This document shows, piece after piece, positions 38,280 to 47,344 of a stretch of DNA of 64,000 bases (within the stretch, counting starts at the first letter, position 1; each line of letters begins with the position of its first letter). The position numbers and the translations under genes are program-made. The stretch covers positions 2,232,001 to 2,296,000 of the forward strand of contig NZ_CP035037.1 in the NCBI RefSeq assembly GCF_004028235.1, in the 5' to 3' direction. This DNA is from Leucobacter muris. Its GTDB lineage: Bacteria; Actinomycetota; Actinomycetes; Actinomycetales; Microbacteriaceae. The notes below the pieces were generated by a model. It did not search any database. It saw only the letters and a list, made by a program, of their open reading frames with translations, and was not told the origin of the DNA.

Positions 38280-40351
38280 CAGGCGCGGCTCCGCTGGAGT
38301 TCGGCGAGCAGCGCGGCGTTCGACGCGGTCGCACGCAGGCGGGCGGAAATCTCGTCGGCAGCGTCGTCATCGGCGGCGATGCGGGAGCGGAGCCCCGCGA
38401 GCACCGCCGCCTCCTCGGCGCCCAGCATCGCGTCGGCGTTGCGGGTGAGCGACGACTCGATGTCGACCGCGGGGATCGCCCCGGGCACGCCCTTCTCGAA
38501 GCGGATCTCGCTGTTGGCGACGGCGCGCACCTCGCGCAGCAGCATCTTGTCGGACTCGATGCCGGTCTTCGTCTGCACGGTGGCGAGCACGGTGAGCGAG
38601 CCGCCGTTCTCGACGTTGCGGGCCGAGGCGAGCAGGCGCTTGATCTGGCCGAGCGCGAACTCGTCGATGTCGTCGAGCGCGGGCCGGGCCGAGGCGTGCT
38701 GGGCCTGCGCGTAGGCGCGGGCGAAGCGGTTCAGCGAGTCGACGAGCACGACCACGTCGTGCCCGAGCTCGACGAGGCGCTTGGCGCGGTCGACCGCGAG
38801 TTCGGCGACGGTGGCCTGATCCTCGGCGGGGCGGTCGAAGCTGGCCGCGACGACCTCGCCGGCGATCGTGCGCTGCAGGTGGGTGATCTCCTCGGGCTGC
38901 GCGTTGGCGAGCACCACCATGAGGTGGGCGTCCGGCTTGTTCGCGCTCACGGCCTGCGCGAGCTCGACGAGCACGGGGGTGCCGTGCACCGAGGCCGGCA
39001 GCACGAGCAGGCCGCGCTGGCCGAGGCCGATGGGCGCCGCGATGTCGATGGCGCGGCCGAGCAGGCGGTCCTGCTCGGTCTCGAGCCGCAGGCGCTCCTG
39101 CGGGAACACGGGGGTGAGGTCGGCGATGTCGACGCGGGTCTCGTTCTCTTCGACGGGGCGTCCGTTGACGGCGTCGACCTTGACGATCGCGTTGTACTTC
39201 TGTCGACCGCCGGCCTCGCCCTCGCGGGGCTGGCGGATCGCGCCCACGACGGCGTCGCCGCGGCGCAGGCCGTACTTCTTGACCTGGCCGAGCGAGACGT
39301 AGACGTCGCTGGTGCCGGGCAGGTAGCCGCTCGTGCGCACGAAGGCGTAGTTGTCGAGCACGTCGAGGATGCCCGCGACGGGCAGCAGCACGTCGTCCTC
39401 GGTGATCTCGGGCTCGAGGTCGTCGTTCTGGCCGCGACGCTTGCGGTCGCGCTGGCGGGTGCGGGTCGAGCGCGACGCGTTGTCGCCCCTGCTCTGACCG
39501 TTCTGACCGTTCTTGTCGCCGCCCTGGCCCTTGTCGCCGCCCTGGCCCTGACCGCGGCCCTTGGCCTCCTCGGCCTGCTCGGACGACTCGGCGCCCTCGC
39601 CGTTCTCGTTCTTCTGGCCCCGGCCTCGACGGTTGCGGCCGCGGCCGCCCCGCTCGCCGTCGCCCTCGGCGTCGGTCTTCGCGGCGTCGGCCTGGGCCTC
39701 GCCCTGCGACGCGTCGCCCTGGGCGGGCTTGGCCTTGCCCTTCGCGTTCGGGCCGCCCTCTGCCTGCTCGGCGCTGTTCTCAGCGGGCTGCTCAGTGGCG
39801 GCGTCGCCCTGCGGGGTGGCGTCGGCCTGCGCTCGGCGCGAGCGGCTGCGCTTCGCAGGAGCGGCGTCGGCGTTCTCGGCCTGGGGCTCGGTCGCGGGAG
39901 CGGCGGGGGTCTCGGCCTCGGCGGCGGACGCTTCGGCGGGGGCCTCGTCGGCGACCTTCTTGCGGCTGCGGGTGGCCCGCTTCTTCGGCGCCTCAGCCGG
40001 AGCCTCGGCCGCTTCGGCGGCGGGAGCCTCGGCCACTGCGGGAGCGGCGGCGGCATCGGAGGCCGGCGCCTCGGCGGGGGCCTCGTCGGCGACCTTCTTG
40101 CGGCTGCGGGTGGCCCGCTTCTTCGGCGCCTCAGCCGGAGTCTCGGCCGCACCGGCGGCGGGAGCCTCGACCGCTGCGGGAGCCTCGACCGCTGCGGGAG
40201 CCTCGGGCGCCGCGGCCTCCGAGACCTGGGTCGCGGCGGGCTCGCTCGTGGTGCCAGCCGCGGCGGTCACACGGCGCGAGGCGCGGCGACGCACGGGTGC
40301 GGCCTCCTCGGCGACCGGAGCATTGTTCGTCTCTTCGACGTTCGATTCCAT
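38279..40351 (-). CDS. rho: Rho-like protein at the rho locus, lacking the P-loop and Rho_N domain
   Basis: 690 residues. Residues about 1-320 are low-complexity Ala/Pro/Lys then Arg/Gly/Gln-rich, and I see no Rho_N helix bundle. About 330-440 is the RNA-binding fold ([40 protein letters not shown]). The RecA-like core keeps [57 protein letters not shown] and [15 protein letters not shown]. Where canonical Rho has PPKAGKT, residues 451-458 read LPASVHGT (38978-39001), so the phosphate-binding Gly-Lys-Thr is missing. The Q-loop (SGGVD) and the R-loop GTGN are also absent. Frame and codon use are normal and the place (thrB-rho-prfA) is canonical. ATPase-driven termination looks unlikely; an RNA-binding role remains possible. 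Confidence 0.85.
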   Translation of the reverse strand: MESNVEETNNAPVAEEAAPVRRRASRRVTAAAGTTSEPAATQVSEAAAPEAPAAVEAPAAVEAPAAGAAETPAEAPKKRATRSRKKVADEAPAEAPASDAAAAPAVAEAPAAEAAEAPAEAPKKRATRSRKKVADEAPAEASAAEAETPAAPATEPQAENADAAPAKRSRSRRAQADATPQGDAATEQPAENSAEQAEGGPNAKGKAKPAQGDASQGEAQADAAKTDAEGDGERGGRGRNRRGRGQKNENGEGAESSEQAEEAKGRGQGQGGDKGQGGDKNGQNGQSRGDNASRSTRTRQRDRKRRGQNDDLEPEITEDDVLLPVAGILDVLDNYAFVRTSGYLPGTSDVYVSLGQVKKYGLRRGDAVVGAIRQPREGEAGGRQKYNAIVKVDAVNGRPVEENETRVDIADLTPVFPQERLRLETEQDRLLGRAIDIAAPIGLGQRGLLVLPASVHGTPVLVELAQAVSANKPDAHLMVVLANAQPEEITHLQRTIAGEVVAASFDRPAEDQATVAELAVDRAKRLVELGHDVVVLVDSLNRFARAYAQAQHASARPALDDIDEFALGQIKRLLASARNVENGGSLTVLATVQTKTGIESDKMLLREVRAVANSEIRFEKGVPGAIPAVDIESSLTRNADAMLGAEEAAVLAGLRSRIAADDDAADEISARLRATASNAALLAELQRSRA
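39933..40140. repeat. 70-bp exact direct repeat in the rho 5' region
   Basis: The stretch 39933-40002 recurs at 40071-40140 (period 138 bases, 46 codons, in frame). Both copies encode [20 protein letters not shown]. Slippage or recombination between them would change the length of the basic N-terminal tail without breaking the frame. Confidence 0.85.
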
Positions 40352-40526
40352 CGTTCTTCCTTTCGGAACGCCGCGGGGCAGACTGGCGCATTCGGCGCCG
40401 CCCTCCCGCGGTGATGCACAGACTGTGCTTCGGGGATCACCGGACCTGTCGTCTCGGCGAGGGAAAGATCCACCGGCCGTGGCTGAGCAGCTGGTGACGG
40501 AGATGCACCGTCCGCTGCCCGGCCCG

Positions 40527-41489
40527 TCACGAGGCGGGGATCGCCTCCACTGTAGCACCCTTCGTGTCGACGGCCAGGATGAGCGCACGCCACTCGGCGT
40601 GCTCGGCCTCGACGAGGTCGACCGCTCGCAGCCGGTCGGCGGGCCCGTTCGAGAGCACCAGGATCGAGGGGCCCGCCCCCGAGACGACCGCCGGGTGGCC
40701 GGCATCGCGCAGCTCGCGGATCAGATCGCGGGTGGCCGGCATCGCGTCGCCGCGGTAGTTCTGGTGCAGCCGATCCTCGGTCGCTTCGAGCAGCAGCTCG
40801 GGGCTCTGGGTGAGGGCCGCGATGAGCAGCGCGGATCGAGACACGTTGAACACCGCATCCTCGTGGGGCACGTGCTTCGGCTGCAGGCTGCGGGCGAGCT
40901 CGGTGGACATCGTGAAGCTGGGCACGAGCACGAGCGGAGCGACGCCGCGGTGCACCATGAGGCGCTTGAAGCGGGGCCCGTCGGGGGTGGTCCAGGCGAT
41001 CGTGAGGCCGCCGAAGAGCGCGGGCGCGACGTTGTCGGGGTGCCCCTCGAGCTCGGTCGCGAAGGCGAGCAGCTGATCCTCGCTCAGCTCGATCGGATCG
41101 AGGGGGTCGCTCTGCAGCAGCCCGGCGGCGATCATGACGCCCGCGACGATCGCCGACCCCGACGATCCCATGCCGCGGCCGTGCGGGATGCGGTTGTGGG
41201 CGTTCACCTCGAGGCCCGGCACGGGGCGGCCGAGCCGCTCGAAGACGTGCGCCGCCGAGCGCACGACCAGGTTCGATGCGTCGGCGGGCACCTCGCCCTC
41301 TCCCACGCCGGTGACGTGCACGACGGCTCCGGGCTCGTCGCGCACGACCGCGGTCAGCTCGTCGCCGTAGGCGAGGGCGATGCCGAGGGTGTCGAAGCCC
41401 GGACCGAGATTGGCGCTGGTCGCCGGCACACGCACGCGCACGCTGCGCCCGACGCCCGCCGCGGGCGCGCCGCCCGCGGCGCCGCTCAC
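40527..41489 (-). CDS. thrB: homoserine kinase
   Basis: 320-residue GHMP kinase: PATSANLGPGFDTLGIALA, ATP loop IPHGRGMGSSGSAIVAG, and C-terminal VSGAGPSILVL. Phosphorylates homoserine for threonine synthesis. The GTG start overlaps the hom stop (GTGA). thrC is not adjacent. The 175-base gap to rho holds no gene. Confidence 0.95.
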   Translation of the reverse strand: MSGAAGGAPAAGVGRSVRVRVPATSANLGPGFDTLGIALAYGDELTAVVRDEPGAVVHVTGVGEGEVPADASNLVVRSAAHVFERLGRPVPGLEVNAHNRIPHGRGMGSSGSAIVAGVMIAAGLLQSDPLDPIELSEDQLLAFATELEGHPDNVAPALFGGLTIAWTTPDGPRFKRLMVHRGVAPLVLVPSFTMSTELARSLQPKHVPHEDAVFNVSRSALLIAALTQSPELLLEATEDRLHQNYRGDAMPATRDLIRELRDAGHPAVVSGAGPSILVLSNGPADRLRAVDLVEAEHAEWRALILAVDTKGATVEAIPAS

Positions 41490-42805
41490 GCGTTGCCCTC
41501 GAGTCGCAGCACGCTGGTGACCTCGATCACCATGTCGGCCGAGCGCAGCGCCTCGACCGTCGCGGCGAGGTCGGCCTCGCGCGCCGTGTGGGTGCCGATG
41601 ACGAGCGCGGCGCGAGGGGGCTCGCCGGCGGTGCTCTGCGCGGCCGTCTGCTCGACGCTCGCGGCCGAGACGCCGTGCTGCGCGAGAATGCCGGCGATCG
41701 CGGCGAGCACGCCCGGCTGGTCGCGCACCTCGAGCATCACCTGATAGGCGGTGTTGACCTCGCCGACCGGCAGGATCGGCAGGTCGGCGTGCTGGGTGCC
41801 GGGGATGCCGGGGCCGCCCGCGACGTGGCGGCGGGCCGCCGACACCAGGTCGCCGAGCACGGCCGAGGCGGTCTCGACGCCGCCGGCGCCCGCGCCGTAG
41901 AACATGAGCTCCCCCGCCGCCTCCGCCTCGACGAACACGGCGTTCTTGCCCTCGTGCACCGCGGCGAGGGGGTGCTCGCGACTGATGAGGGCGGGGTAGA
42001 CGCGCGCCGACACGCCGTCGGTGCCGTCGGCGGCGGTGATCCGCTCGGCGATCGCGAGCAGTTTGATGACGTAGCCCGCGTGCTTCGCGGCCTCGATCTG
42101 CTCGGCCGTGACCGAGGTGATGCCCTCGCGGTAGACCGCGTCGACGGGCACGTCGGTGTGGAAGGCGATGCTGGCGAGGATGGTGGCCTTCTGAGCGGCG
42201 TCGTAGCCCTCGACATCGAGCGTGGGGTCGGCTTCGAGGAAGCCGAGCTCGCTCGCCACCCGCATCGCGTCTTCGGCGCTGTCGCCGAAGCGGTCCATGC
42301 GGTCGAGGATGTAGTTGGTCGAACCGTTCACGATGCCCATGACGCGGGTCACGTGGTCGCCCGCGAGGCTCCACCGAAGCGGGCGGATGATCGGGATCGC
42401 CCCGGCCACTGCGGCCTCGTACGAGAGCTGCGCGCCGACCTGATCGGCCGCGTCGGAGAGCTCGGGGCCGTGCGCGGCGATCAGCGCCTTGTTGGCGGTG
42501 ACCACGTCGGCGCCGCCCTGCAGGGCCTGCAGGATGAGCGTTCGGGCGGGCTCGATGCCCCCCATCAGCTCGACGACGATGTCGGCGCCCTGCACGAGGC
42601 GCTCGGCGTCGGTCGTGAAGAGCTCCGCCGGCAGCTCGACGTCGCGCTTCGAGTCGATGTTGCGCACCGCGATCCCCGCCAGCGTGAGGCGCGCGCCGAT
42701 GCGCGCCGCCAGCTCGTCGGCGTGCTCGAGGATGAGCCGGGCCACCTGTGCGCCGACCGAGCCGCAGCCCAGCAGCGCGACCCGCAGATCACGGTACTCG
42801 TTCAC
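41486..42805 (-). CDS. hom: homoserine dehydrogenase
   Basis: 439 residues: NAD(P) loop ALLGCGSVGAQVARL, VELMGGIEPA, TANKALIAAHG, IVNGSTNYIL, and catalytic GFLEADPTLDVEGYDAAQK. The C-terminal ACT domain (VMLEVRDQPGVLAAIAGIL) gives threonine feedback. Lies in lysA-hom-thrB. Confidence 0.96.
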   Translation of the reverse strand: MNEYRDLRVALLGCGSVGAQVARLILEHADELAARIGARLTLAGIAVRNIDSKRDVELPAELFTTDAERLVQGADIVVELMGGIEPARTLILQALQGGADVVTANKALIAAHGPELSDAADQVGAQLSYEAAVAGAIPIIRPLRWSLAGDHVTRVMGIVNGSTNYILDRMDRFGDSAEDAMRVASELGFLEADPTLDVEGYDAAQKATILASIAFHTDVPVDAVYREGITSVTAEQIEAAKHAGYVIKLLAIAERITAADGTDGVSARVYPALISREHPLAAVHEGKNAVFVEAEAAGELMFYGAGAGGVETASAVLGDLVSAARRHVAGGPGIPGTQHADLPILPVGEVNTAYQVMLEVRDQPGVLAAIAGILAQHGVSAASVEQTAAQSTAGEPPRAALVIGTHTAREADLAATVEALRSADMVIEVTSVLRLEGNA

Positions 42806-42891
42806 TTGGTTTCTCCGTTTCGTTCGAGATCTGTCTGTTCAGCTGTCACCGGGGGCCGCCCGTCGAAGAGGTGCGGGGCGGGCCTCGACGT

Positions 42892-44340
42892 TCAGGGTGC
42901 GGGGGTCGGGATTACGCTCTTGGCGAGCAGTTCGTCCTCGGTCTCGCCCCGAACGATGACCCGAGAGGCCCCGTCGCGCACCGCGACCACCGGGGGTCTC
43001 GGCACGTAGTTGTAGTTGCTCGCGAGCGACCAGCAGTAGGCGCCCGTCGCAGCCACCGCGAGGGTGTCGCCGGGCCGCACGTCGCCCGGCAGCAGGTCGC
43101 GCTGCACGACGATGTCACCCGACTCGCAGTGCTTGCCCACCACTCGCACGAGCGCCGGTTCGGCGTCGCTCGCGCGGTTGGCGATGCGCACCTGGTAGTC
43201 GGCGCCGTAGAGCGCGGGGCGCGCGTTGTCGCTCATGCCGCCGTCGACGCTCACGTAGAGCCGGGCCGCGCGGCCGAGGTCGTCGGGGTCGGCCGCCGCG
43301 TCGGAGCCGGCGAGCGCGACGGACTTCGTGGTGCCGACGGTGTAGAGCGTCACCCCCGCCTGGCCGATGATCGAGCGCCCGGGTTCGAACGCCAGCTTCG
43401 GCACGGCGACGCCGAACTCGCGCGCGCTCTCGGCCACGATGTCGGCGAGCTCGCGAGCGATGTCGGCGACGGCCGGCGCCTCGTCGGCCTGGGCGCTGGT
43501 GTACGCGATGCCGAAGCCGCCCCCGAGATTGAGCTCGGGAATGGGCGCGCCCGCGATGCGCTGCAGCTCGGGGTAGGCGCCGAGCAGGCGGCGGGCCGAC
43601 TCGCGGAAGCCATCGGTGGCGAAGATCTGTGAGCCGATGTGGCAGTGGAGGCCCACGAACTCGAGACTCTCGTGGGCGAGGATCGCCTCGACCAGGCGGG
43701 GCGCCTCGTCGAGGGGCTGGCCGAACTTCTGATCCTCGTGCGAGGTCGCGAGGAAGTCGTGGGTGGAGGCGTGCACGCCGCTGTTCACGCGCAGGCGGAC
43801 GCGTTGCCGGCGGCCCGCGGCCCTCGCGGCGGACGCGATGCGCTCCGTCTCGATCTCGCTGTCGATGATGATCGTGCCGACGCCGGCCTCGACGGCCCGC
43901 GCGATCTCGCGCTCGGACTTGTTGTTGCCGTGGAAGCCGATGCACGCGGGGTCGACGCCCGCGGCGAGCGCGACGGCCAGCTCTCCGCCGCTCGCGACGT
44001 CGACGGCGAGCCCCTCCTCGTCCATCCAGCGGGCGACCTCGACGCAGAGGAACGCCTTGCCCGCGTAGTAGACGGTGGCCTCGGTGCCGATGCGCCTGGC
44101 CTCGCGCTGCAGCGCCTCGCGCACCTCGCGGGCGCGCTCGCGCGCGGCCCCCTCGTCGATCACGTAGAGCGGCGAGCCGTGCTTCGCGGTGAGCTCGGTG
44201 GCGCGCACCTCGGCGATCTTGAGCTGCTCGCAGCTGCTGCCGCGGCGGGACGACGGCGGGAAGACCCGGCGGTCGATGGCGTTCGCGTCGATGCGGGCGT
44301 CGACCGTGGCGGTTTCGTCGCGCTGCTGCGGCTCGGGCAT
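42892..44340 (-). CDS. lysA: diaminopimelate decarboxylase
   Basis: 482 residues, fold-III PLP enzyme. PLP lysine K95 in VYYAGKAFLC, glycine-rich ELNLGGGFGIAY, HCESGDIV with the active-site Cys, and GAYCWSLASNYN. Makes lysine from meso-DAP. ATG 44340 with GAGGAAA upstream. In many actinobacteria argS directly precedes lysA; here about 6.7 kb of other genes intervene. Confidence 0.96.
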   Translation of the reverse strand: MPEPQQRDETATVDARIDANAIDRRVFPPSSRRGSSCEQLKIAEVRATELTAKHGSPLYVIDEGAARERAREVREALQREARRIGTEATVYYAGKAFLCVEVARWMDEEGLAVDVASGGELAVALAAGVDPACIGFHGNNKSEREIARAVEAGVGTIIIDSEIETERIASAARAAGRRQRVRLRVNSGVHASTHDFLATSHEDQKFGQPLDEAPRLVEAILAHESLEFVGLHCHIGSQIFATDGFRESARRLLGAYPELQRIAGAPIPELNLGGGFGIAYTSAQADEAPAVADIARELADIVAESAREFGVAVPKLAFEPGRSIIGQAGVTLYTVGTTKSVALAGSDAAADPDDLGRAARLYVSVDGGMSDNARPALYGADYQVRIANRASDAEPALVRVVGKHCESGDIVVQRDLLPGDVRPGDTLAVAATGAYCWSLASNYNYVPRPPVVAVRDGASRVIVRGETEDELLAKSVIPTPAP

Positions 44341-44539
44341 CTGTGTTTCCTCGGCTGTCAGATTCGGTGTCGTGCGAACGCTCGCGAAGGCGTGCACCTC
44401 TGGCGAGCGGACCCGGATTGGCCCCTGAAGCCGTGCGAACGGAGGTCTCCCTCGGAACGGACCCGTCCAGCTTACCGTGCCGGCATTCCCGGATCGGTGC
44501 GCGCGGCCCTCTGCAGCGAGAGAAGGCCGCGGAAACGCC

Positions 44540-44578
44540 GATCGGACGGCACCCGCGCGAGGCGGGCGCCGTCCGATC
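44540..44578 (-). terminator. hairpin downstream of the APC permease
   Basis: GATCGGACGGC (44540-44550) pairs with GCCGTCCGATC (44568-44578), extended inside by CCCGC/GCGGG. It separates the permease gene from lysA; the remaining ~200 bases before lysA probably contain its own promoter. Confidence 0.7.
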
Positions 44579-44610
44579 CGGGGTGTCCGATCCGACTCGG
44601 CGGCGGGCCG

Positions 44611-46038
44611 CTAGCCCACGCCCTCGAGCATCTCGGTGTGGGTGTTGCCCACGTTCTTCAGCACCTCGGGTCGGTTCGCCCTGATCCACCAGAAGCGGGC
44701 GAAGGCGAGCAGCATCGTGGCGACGAAGATGTACGGGATGACGTTGATCGGGAAGGCCGGCACGGGCCACACGTTCGCGAAGAAGACGTAGGCCATGGCG
44801 ACGACTGCGACGACGGCGCACACCCACACGAGACGGTTCGGGATCCCGGCGCGCTTCGTGTAGACGATGCCCGCGATCGCGACGAGCGCGTAGGCGACCA
44901 TGTAGCCGTAGGTGCCGTAGGTGTCGACCCACACGACGATGTCCATGGGGTGCGTGCCGGCGAGCAGCAGGATCACGTCGAGCACGATGGCGGCGGGGCC
45001 GGCGATGAGCAGCACCCGATGCGGGGTGAGGTGGGTCTCGTGGGTGCGGCCGAAGCGCTCGGGCACGATGCCCTCCTTGCCCATCACCTAGACGATGCGA
45101 CCGACCACGTTGAGGGGCGCGACGACGACGGCGAAGAACGACGCGGCGACGCCGAAGACGAGCACCGGGGCGAACCAGACGGGCATCCCGATGCGGTCGT
45201 TGATGGCCTGCAGCGGGCTCGCGACCTCGCCGAGCTCGTCGCCGAGCACGGCGATCTGCGTGTAGGCGGCGAAGACGTAGAGCACGCCCACGACCACGGC
45301 GCTCCACATGATCGCGCGCGGGATCGCGGTGTGCGGGTTGCGCGCCTCGCGGCCGAGGGCGTCGGCCGACGAGAATCCGACGAAGCCGAGGATGCCGAGC
45401 ACCATGCCGGCGGCGACGCCCTGGAAGGGCACGCCCTCGAACGAGAACTGCGCGGGATCCCACGCGTCGGGGCCGAGCCAGGCGAGGGCGGCGACGAGCA
45501 GCACGACGATGATGAAGACCGACACGAGCTCGAGCACGAGGGAGACGCGCGCCGAGATGCGGATGCCGCGGATCGTGAAGAAGGTGGCGAGGCCGCCGAT
45601 GAGCACCGTCAGCACGATCAGCCAGACGGTGCCGGTGGCCGGCACGCCGAACAGCTGCAGCAGGTCGGAGGCGTACGACACGGCGCCGCCGAGCGATCCC
45701 GCCGCGATGCCCCACGATCCGATGAGCAGGGCGACGCCCGCGGCGAAGGCGCCGCTCGGGCCGAGCCCCTTGGAGACGTAGGTGTAGAGGGATCCCGCGG
45801 AGGCGTGGCGCCGCGCGAATACGGTGACGATGTAGCCGACGCAGAGGATCACGATCGTCGCGAGCGCGAACGCCATCATGGTGCCGTTGCCCGCGCCGAG
45901 GAAGATGGAGGCGGCGGTGAAGGCGATGACGGCGCTCGGCGCGATGCTGGCGATGGCCTGGGCCGCGAGCTCGGGACCGGACATCACCCCTTCGCGCAGG
46001 CCGGCGTCGACCTTCCGTTCTGTGGTCTGGGTCATCAT
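44611..46038 (-). pseudogene. APC-family amino acid/polyamine permease with one in-frame amber codon
   Basis: 475 codons with about 12 membrane helices: ELAAQAIASIAPSAVIAFTA, FARRHASAGSLYTYVSKGLGP, GFSSADALGREARNPHTAIPRA, then NVVGRIV-stop-VMGKEGIVPERFGRTHETH. The TAG at 45088-45090 replaces what is almost always Tyr in the APC sequence RIVYVMGK; TAC to TAG is one base. Both halves are otherwise intact and in the same frame. ATG 46038 has AGGAGA upstream. Gene order (permease, alcohol dehydrogenase, divergent PucR) suggests uptake of an amine, amino acid or alcohol-yielding nitrogen compound. Confidence 0.87.
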
Positions 46039-46070
46039 TCTCTCCTGTGAGTTGATCGAGGGTGGTGCGT

Positions 46071-47168
46071 CTACGGGATGAGCAGCGTGCGCAGCACGCC
46101 GCCGGCTTCGAGGTCGTCGAGCGCTGCGGCGGCCTCGTCGAGCGGGCGCCGGCCGGAGATCAGCGGATCGAGCTTCAGCTGCCCGTCCATGTAGCGGTCG
46201 ACGAGCGCGGGAATGTCGATGGAGGGGCGCACGGAGCCGTAGTTGGATCCGAGGATGCGCTGGTCGGCCTCGGCGAGCACGAGCGGCTCGAACGAGGCCC
46301 GGGCGCCGGTGGGCGGCAGCCCCACGATGACGGCGGCACCGCCGAGGCCGAGCATGCGGATGGACTGCTCGGTGGTGGAGGTGCGTCCGATCGCGTCGAA
46401 GGCGTAGTCCACGCCGTCGGGCACGAGCTCGAACAGCTGCTCCACCGCGTCGCGCTCGGAGGCGTCGATACGATCGGTCGCCCCGAACTGCAGGGCCATG
46501 CGCGTCTTCTCGGGCACGATGTCGATCGCGATGATGCGCTCGGCGCCCGCGAGCTTCGCACCCTGCACCACGTTGAGGCCGACGCCTCCGCAGCCGATCA
46601 CGGCCACGGTCGCGCCGGGCTCGACGGCGGCGGTGTTGAGCACGGCGCCCACGCCGGTGGCCACGGCGCAGCCGACCACGGCGATCACGTCGAGCGGGGC
46701 GTCGTCGCGCACCTTGATGGCGCCCGAGGCGGGTACGATCGCCTCCTCCGCGAACGACGAGACGCCGAGGTAGTGGTGGATCGGCTCGTCGCCGAGGCTG
46801 AGACGCGAGGTGCCGTCGAACAGCACTCCCTGCGGTGCGACGACGGTGGCCACCTTCTGGCAGCGGGCCTCATGACCCTGCAGGCAGTAGCGGCACTCGC
46901 CGCAGGGCGGCACCCAGCTCAGCACGACGTGGTCGCCGACGGCGAGGGAGGTGACGCCCTCGCCGAGCTCGACGACGACTCCGGAGCCCTCGTGCCCCAT
47001 GACCATGGGCGCCGGAGCGTCCCACTCCCCTCGTTTGACGTGCAGGTCGGAGTGGCAGACACCTGCCGCGGCGATCTTCACCCGCACCTCTCCGGCCCGG
47101 GGTGCGGCGAGGGTGACATCCGCCACCTCGGCGCGGGTGGCGGGATCGCGGAACACGACGGCCTTCAT
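46071..47168 (-). CDS. zinc-dependent alcohol dehydrogenase (class III-like MDR)
   Basis: 365 residues. Catalytic-zinc ligands are in AGVCHSDLHV and GHEGSGVV, structural zinc cysteines in CGECRYCLQGHEARC, and the NAD loop is GCGGVGLNVVQGAKLAGA. ATG 47168 has AAGGAG upstream. Shares an operon with the APC permease, starting 32 bases upstream of it. Substrate unknown; the long-chain or aryl-alcohol type cannot be told apart from sequence. Confidence 0.9.
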   Translation of the reverse strand: MKAVVFRDPATRAEVADVTLAAPRAGEVRVKIAAAGVCHSDLHVKRGEWDAPAPMVMGHEGSGVVVELGEGVTSLAVGDHVVLSWVPPCGECRYCLQGHEARCQKVATVVAPQGVLFDGTSRLSLGDEPIHHYLGVSSFAEEAIVPASGAIKVRDDAPLDVIAVVGCAVATGVGAVLNTAAVEPGATVAVIGCGGVGLNVVQGAKLAGAERIIAIDIVPEKTRMALQFGATDRIDASERDAVEQLFELVPDGVDYAFDAIGRTSTTEQSIRMLGLGGAAVIVGLPPTGARASFEPLVLAEADQRILGSNYGSVRPSIDIPALVDRYMDGQLKLDPLISGRRPLDEAAAALDDLEAGGVLRTLLIP

Positions 47169-47322
47169 GCAGAACTCCTTTGTCTCATCCATTGCTTCGT
47201 GCGGTGGGCGCTCACCGGGCTGCTCACCCGCCGAGGCCGCGACTCGCAGCGACTGAAGCGATGCTACGGAGCGGGTCGGCGCACTGTCACTGCGCCAGGT
47301 GTCGAAACTCTGCACGCTTCAT

Positions 47323-47338
47323 GTGCACTTGGTACACT
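47323..47338 (+). promoter_or_regulatory. PucR-gene promoter with overlapping palindrome, leaderless start
   Basis: GTGCAC (47323-47328) and GTACAC (47332-47337) form a near-palindrome covering a -10 TACACT (47333-47338). The GTG start codon follows 6 bases later. Autoregulation and control of the divergent dehydrogenase gene are likely. Confidence 0.5.
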
Positions 47339-47344
47339 CAGCGC

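Noticed and set aside
40411-40443. Hairpin GGTGATGCACA...GGATCACC in the rho leader as an autoregulatory element
   Set aside because: Stem is short and interrupted, and nothing ties it to a known rho leader; left unannotated.
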